A DNA stretch of 7,339 nucleotides, taken from an uncultured Lachnospiraceae bacterium (lineage in GTDB: Bacteria; Bacillota; Clostridia; Lachnospirales; Lachnospiraceae). Positions 5,718 through 7,339 of this stretch are shown here, in pieces. Position numbers and translations under genes: made by a program. The stretch lies in assembly GCA_937885345.1 (NCBI GenBank), contig CAKZZH010000096.1, forward strand, positions 1 through 7,339, given 5' to 3'. The stretch's first letter is position 1. Each line of letters starts with the position of its first letter. Under the pieces are notes generated by a model. The model did not search any database. It saw nothing but the letters and a program-made list of their open reading frames with translations, and was not told where the DNA came from.

Positions 5718-6872
5718 ATGAATAACAACACCGTCAAATGCACTTCGGCCGCTCTGCCAGCAAAAAGCAAGGGGCTCGTCGCAATATATTCCGTAACGCA
5801 TTTTCTTGTTGATATGGGCTGCAGTATGCTCATATATTCGCTTTCAAAGGACTATTTCTCGGATCTTACGATATTCCTGTTTATCCTGGGTTATGATTTT
5901 ATCGCATTTGTGATGCAGCTTCCATTCGGGCTTGTTATCGATATGATAACCAATCATCGCAGCAATATTTCAGGTACTAAATATGCCAAATCTCCGAGTG
6001 CGCTCCTTAGCGGCATAGGTGTCGCACTTGTAGGACTCGGCTGCATACTCGGATCTGCTGATAATACCGCGCTTCCCTTTGCAGTGATACTTGTCTGCAT
6101 TGCAGGCTTCGGCAACGCCCTGTTTCATGTAGGTGCGGGCGTTGATGTGCTAAAAAAGGCCTCAGGCAAAACTTTTCTTCCGGGCCTTTTTGTGTCGACC
6201 GGCGCGCTCGGACTTTTCCTCGGAACCAAATCCTCCGAATACGGATATGACAAACTTCTTATAATGGCAATCCCGCTCATCGTATCTTTCATACTCATCA
6301 TGGCTATGCGAAAACATTCCGAAAATATCGTGGATACCGCGCCCGTAAGGCGCTATTCCTCCAAACTCACACCCGTTATCGTAATCGCTGTTTTTACACT
6401 TGTTATCATATACAGAAGTTACCTTGGCTTTGCCATGAAATACACCTGGAAGTCCACCTTTCTTCTTGGCTTTCTCTCCGCTGTCTTTATCGTCCTCGGT
6501 AAAATCCTTGGAGGTTTTATCGCCGATAAAATAGGCTGGAAACTCACCATGTCAATAAGCCTGTCGCTCTGCGCCGTATTTGCCGTCTTTTCCGAAAATA
6601 TCGCAGTATTCGGTCTTCTGACGCTGCTGCTCTTTAATATGACAATGCCGATAACCATGGTCGGTCTGGCCAATGTAATGCAGCCATACAAAGGTGTCGC
6701 TTTCGGCGTCAATACAACTGCTCTTTTTGCCGGATTTATTCTGTCACTTATGACAGGACTGACTTTTTCGGCGTGGAAACTCGCGATCGGCATAGCCGTA
6801 TCGGCGATCATTTTACTTGTTGCGATATTCTTTTACGAAAAAGGACAAGAAGCAAAAACGGAGGTAAAATGA
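5718..6872 (+). CDS. MFS-type membrane transporter
   Basis: A 384-residue inner-membrane protein with about 12 predicted helices, roughly at 19-41, 48-74, 93-112, 118-139, 153-170, 177-196, 216-233, 247-268, 274-291, 294-314, 326-348 and 352-373. The loop between helices 8 and 9 has GGFIADKIGWK (265-275), a good match to the major facilitator motif A (GxxxDxxGxx). A weaker copy, FGLVIDMITNHR (70-81), follows helix 2. FGNALFHVGAG (131-141) recalls the helix-4 region of fosmidomycin-resistance-type (Fsr) exporters, but this is a faint similarity. The substrate is unknown and import cannot be excluded. The ATG follows AAGGGGG with a 5-base gap. The stop codon overlaps the start of the next gene as ATGA, so the two are translationally coupled. 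It is divergent from the S66 peptidase. Confidence 0.85.
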   Translation: MNNNTVKCTSAALPAKSKGLVAIYSVTHFLVDMGCSMLIYSLSKDYFSDLTIFLFILGYDFIAFVMQLPFGLVIDMITNHRSNISGTKYAKSPSALLSGIGVALVGLGCILGSADNTALPFAVILVCIAGFGNALFHVGAGVDVLKKASGKTFLPGLFVSTGALGLFLGTKSSEYGYDKLLIMAIPLIVSFILIMAMRKHSENIVDTAPVRRYSSKLTPVIVIAVFTLVIIYRSYLGFAMKYTWKSTFLLGFLSAVFIVLGKILGGFIADKIGWKLTMSISLSLCAVFAVFSENIAVFGLLTLLLFNMTMPITMVGLANVMQPYKGVAFGVNTTALFAGFILSLMTGLTFSAWKLAIGIAVSAIILLVAIFFYEKGQEAKTEVK

Positions 6873-7288
6873 AAGTAACCTCGATCACGGAGTTTATTAA
6901 TATTTTATGGCCGCCCCTGATACTGACGATCCTCTTTGAATCCGCGGCCGCATTTAGTCTGCAGCTCAGAGGTTTTCTCAATTACGCAAGACTGGCACTT
7001 ATTAATGCGATCACCAATCTGTCGCTAAACATTTTGATCACACTCTTTTCAATTTATATAAGTGATAGTATAATATCAATGTGGGTAATGATCGGAGTAC
7101 TCGAGATCATCATTGTGATAGCAGAGGGTTTCCTGATCATAAAATGGATTACGCATCCGTATTTTAATCCTAAGAACGCAAACGGACGATTTCGTCCCTT
7201 TCTTTTCTCACTGATCATTAATGCGATATCATTCGGATGCGGACTGATTATCCCGGTCATAACCGGGTTGTTACAGAGAGGAGAATAA
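6869..7288 (+). CDS. Small four-helix membrane protein of unknown function
   Basis: A 139-residue protein I cannot place in a named family. Four hydrophobic segments stand out at about 12-31, 43-63, 70-93 and 110-133, with a short basic, Asn-rich loop (HPYFNPKNANGRFR, 96-109) before the last. Segment 1 holds a Glu (Glu24) inside the membrane stretch, and WPPLILTILFE near the N terminus is distinctive. There is no cleavable signal peptide. The start ATG overlaps the MFS stop (ATGA), and GGAGG (6860-6864) lies 4 bases upstream inside the MFS gene. The tight coupling suggests an accessory or partner subunit of the transporter. The longer in-frame alternative from 6773 lies within the MFS gene and is rejected. 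Confidence 0.8.
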   Translation: MKVTSITEFINILWPPLILTILFESAAAFSLQLRGFLNYARLALINAITNLSLNILITLFSIYISDSIISMWVMIGVLEIIIVIAEGFLIIKWITHPYFNPKNANGRFRPFLFSLIINAISFGCGLIIPVITGLLQRGE

Positions 7289-7290
7289 GT

Positions 7291-7314
7291 TTGAAACAAA
7301 GAGGTAGCGGATAA
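7291..7314 (+). other. Possible 7-codon mini-ORF after the membrane protein gene
   Basis: A TTG lies 7 bases after AGGAG (7279-7283), which sits in the last codons of the four-helix protein. It reads MKQRGSG and then TAA. The start context is good but the frame closes at once. It could be a leader peptide, a broken start of the next gene, or chance. The remaining bases to the window edge are A-rich and hold no ATG, GTG or TTG that opens a frame to the edge. Confidence 0.2.
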
Positions 7315-7339
7315 GAAAAACAAAACGACATAACAAACA

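Noticed and set aside
6419..6811. Minus-strand open frame within the MFS gene
   Set aside because: It lies wholly opposite a well-supported membrane protein gene and lacks a ribosome binding site or family features.

Overview
The window looks like a moderate-GC, low-gene-spacing chromosome segment from an anaerobic Clostridia member, most likely Lachnospiraceae-like. This is an inference. It rests on strong purine-rich GGAGG-type ribosome binding sites, a TTG start, a class A flavodiiron protein typical of anaerobes, a GatCAB amidotransferase, and the style of the AspRS. No mobile elements, CRISPR arrays, tRNA or rRNA genes were seen.

The minus strand carries, in transcription order: an S66 serine carboxypeptidase of MccF/LdcA type (5582-4551), aspS (4469-2724), a terminator-like hairpin (2707-2655), an unrecognised 168-residue protein starting at TTG (2640-2134), a flavodiiron protein (2049-880), gatC (843-541) and the first 176 codons of gatA (530 to the left edge). 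The S66 gene and aspS each have a good sigma-70-type promoter candidate. The downstream four genes are close together and probably depend partly on read-through of the aspS terminator, with one weak candidate promoter before the flavodiiron gene. The plus strand carries a divergent pair: an MFS transporter (5718-6872) and a translationally coupled four-helix membrane protein (6869-7288).

Two themes tie the genes together. First, aspS and gatCA are the parts needed to make Asn-tRNA(Asn) indirectly. AspRS mischarges tRNA(Asn) with Asp and GatCAB amidates it. The AspRS has a His at the position that marks non-discriminating bacterial enzymes. Second, the S66 peptidase has all three catalytic residues and the length and extra loop of the MccF branch, which destroys aspartyl-adenylate-like inhibitors of AspRS. 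It lies directly upstream of aspS and divergent from an MFS pump. I propose, as a hypothesis only, that peptidase, pump and AspRS form a protection module against a Trojan-horse AspRS inhibitor. The pump and peptidase promoters overlap at their -10 boxes next to a small palindrome, so they may be switched by one regulator.
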